6,169 nt of DNA, taken from positions 1-6,169 of the forward strand of contig CAZQCJ010000004.1 of NCBI GenBank assembly GCA_964591885.1. Reading direction: 5' to 3'. Below, piece after piece: positions 5,476-6,169 of the stretch (its first letter is position 1; each line of letters opens with the position of its first letter). The notes beneath the pieces were generated by a model. That model was not told where the DNA came from. It searched no databases and saw only the letters and a program-made list of their open reading frames with translations. Made by a program: the position numbers and the translations under genes. This DNA is from CAZQCJ01 sp964591885. GTDB lineage: Bacteria > Patescibacteriota > Microgenomatia > PFEM01 > JAPLYW01.

Positions 5476-6169
5476 ACTTCTTGTCTTTTTGATTTTAATA
5501 GGTCTCCTTTCTTTTTGGCTAAGGAGTGATTTCTGGGCGGTTAAAAAAATCGATTGTCGGTTAGATAATCAAGAGTGTCCGGTTGATTTATGGAATAAAA
5601 TAGCAACCTTTTCTTTGCAGAAAAATCTTCTTTTTTTTCCTTCGCAAAAATTAGAAAGAGAAATTAAAGAGAGCTTTCCTCAAACCGGCGATTTAAAAAT
5701 TAGAAAAAGGATTTTTAATACTCTTTCTTTTGAAATGTATTCTAGAAAAGCAACAACTGCTTTAGCTGTAGAATCACCTTTGGATTCTTTGGCAACTGCT
5801 TCTGGCCAAGCAAAAGAAAACTTTTCTTTAAGTGGCCTTTTTTATTGGTTGGACAAAGATGGTTTTGTTTTAGCCAAAACTGATAAAAATGATGATTTGC
5901 TTTTAGTTTTAATCAAGAATGACCCTGGTTTGGAAGTTGGCCAGTCTTTTAAGTATGGGAATAGTCAAAAATTAATGTCTCTTTTAACCGGTTTAAAAAT
6001 GCATTTATTTGAAACTAAAGTTGTTCGCTTGGTTTCTCCTCGGGAAATTGAGGTTTGGCTAGATAACGACATTTTGGTTTTATTTAATCTTGAAAATGAT
6101 ATTGATTTTCAACTTGACTCTTTACAATTAATTTTATCTAGAGCTAAAATAGAAGGGAAAACGATTAAA
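5453..6169 (+). CDS. ftsQ: FtsQ/DivIB-like cell division protein (3' partial)
   Basis: The frame runs from ATG 5453 to the window end without a stop: 239 codons, so the C-terminus is missing. FtsQ/DivIB is a single-pass membrane scaffold that links early and late divisome proteins. The visible protein has a short basic cytoplasmic N-terminus (MSWKKWFK), one membrane segment (about 9-23), and an extracytoplasmic POTRA-like region starting FWAVKKIDCRL (27-37) and continuing to about residue 105. YWLDKDGFVL (about 129-138) resembles the vDxxGvvf segment after the POTRA, and the end resembles the beta domain just before the usual IDLRFD. Overall similarity is weak, as is common for FtsQ, so the call leans on topology and position after murG. 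C35 and C42 (CX6C followed by Pro) lie at the start of the POTRA outside the membrane and could form a disulfide. The start is supported by an AAGGA site and a 23-nt overlap with murG, suggesting coupled translation. Confidence 0.82.
   Translation, partial: MSWKKWFKLLVFLILIGLLSFWLRSDFWAVKKIDCRLDNQECPVDLWNKIATFSLQKNLLFFPSQKLEREIKESFPQTGDLKIRKRIFNTLSFEMYSRKATTALAVESPLDSLATASGQAKENFSLSGLFYWLDKDGFVLAKTDKNDDLLLVLIKNDPGLEVGQSFKYGNSQKLMSLLTGLKMHLFETKVVRLVSPREIEVWLDNDILVLFNLENDIDFQLDSLQLILSRAKIEGKTIK

Noticed and set aside
1..6169. tRNA, rRNA, CRISPR array, insertion sequence or alternative genetic code
   Set aside because: No cloverleaf, rRNA-like segment, spaced repeat array or transposase frame was seen by eye, and all genes read through in code 11 with TAA stops and no in-frame TGA.

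Overview
The window is a stretch of a dcw (division and cell wall) cluster from a low-GC bacterium. Six of its seven genes are confidently assigned peptidoglycan-precursor or division genes: murF (3' end only), mraY, murD, ftsW, murG and ftsQ (5' part only). The seventh is a small gene on the opposite strand, wedged between ftsW and murG. Several protein features suggest a Candidatus Patescibacteria / CPR lineage, probably Microgenomates-like: a MurG that begins SGGHLTPALAV, a MurD with NDSFSTTPET, an MraY ending in PFHLWLQ, and an FtsQ with a CX6C pair after the membrane anchor. That assignment rests on recalled family resemblance, not on a search. All six visible stop codons are TAA, and standard code 11 reads every gene without internal stops.

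Layout. Positions 1-396 encode the C-terminal domain of MurF, which ends in an unusual cysteine/histidine-rich tail. A good sigma70-like promoter overlaps the end of murF, and mraY (417-1448) follows. murD (1452-2798) starts 3 nt after the mraY stop, and ftsW (2782-3894) overlaps murD by 17 nt. A 16-bp tandem duplication covers the ftsW stop codon. A convergent minus-strand gene (3938-4279) encodes a small basic protein resembling the DUF4258 family. It is separated from murG by an AT-rich divergent regulatory region (4280-4365). An extended -10 element there (TGTTATAAT) lies so close to the murG ATG (4366) that murG mRNA is predicted to be leaderless. murG (4366-5475) overlaps ftsQ (5453-6169, cut by the window end) by 23 nt.

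Function. MurD adds D-Glu to UDP-MurNAc-L-Ala, and MurF adds D-Ala-D-Ala to finish the UDP-MurNAc-pentapeptide. MraY transfers phospho-MurNAc-pentapeptide to undecaprenyl phosphate (lipid I), and MurG adds GlcNAc (lipid II). FtsW polymerises lipid II at the septum, and FtsQ is the bitopic scaffold of the divisome. Compared with the classical order, murC, murB and ddl are absent between murG and ftsQ, and the reversed gene splits the operon at ftsW/murG, where murG appears to have its own promoter. I see no complete undescribed system here. The items most worth a second look are the MurF Cys/His tail, the reversed DUF4258-like gene with its divergent promoter region, and the shortened or altered active-site motifs in MurG, MraY and MurD.
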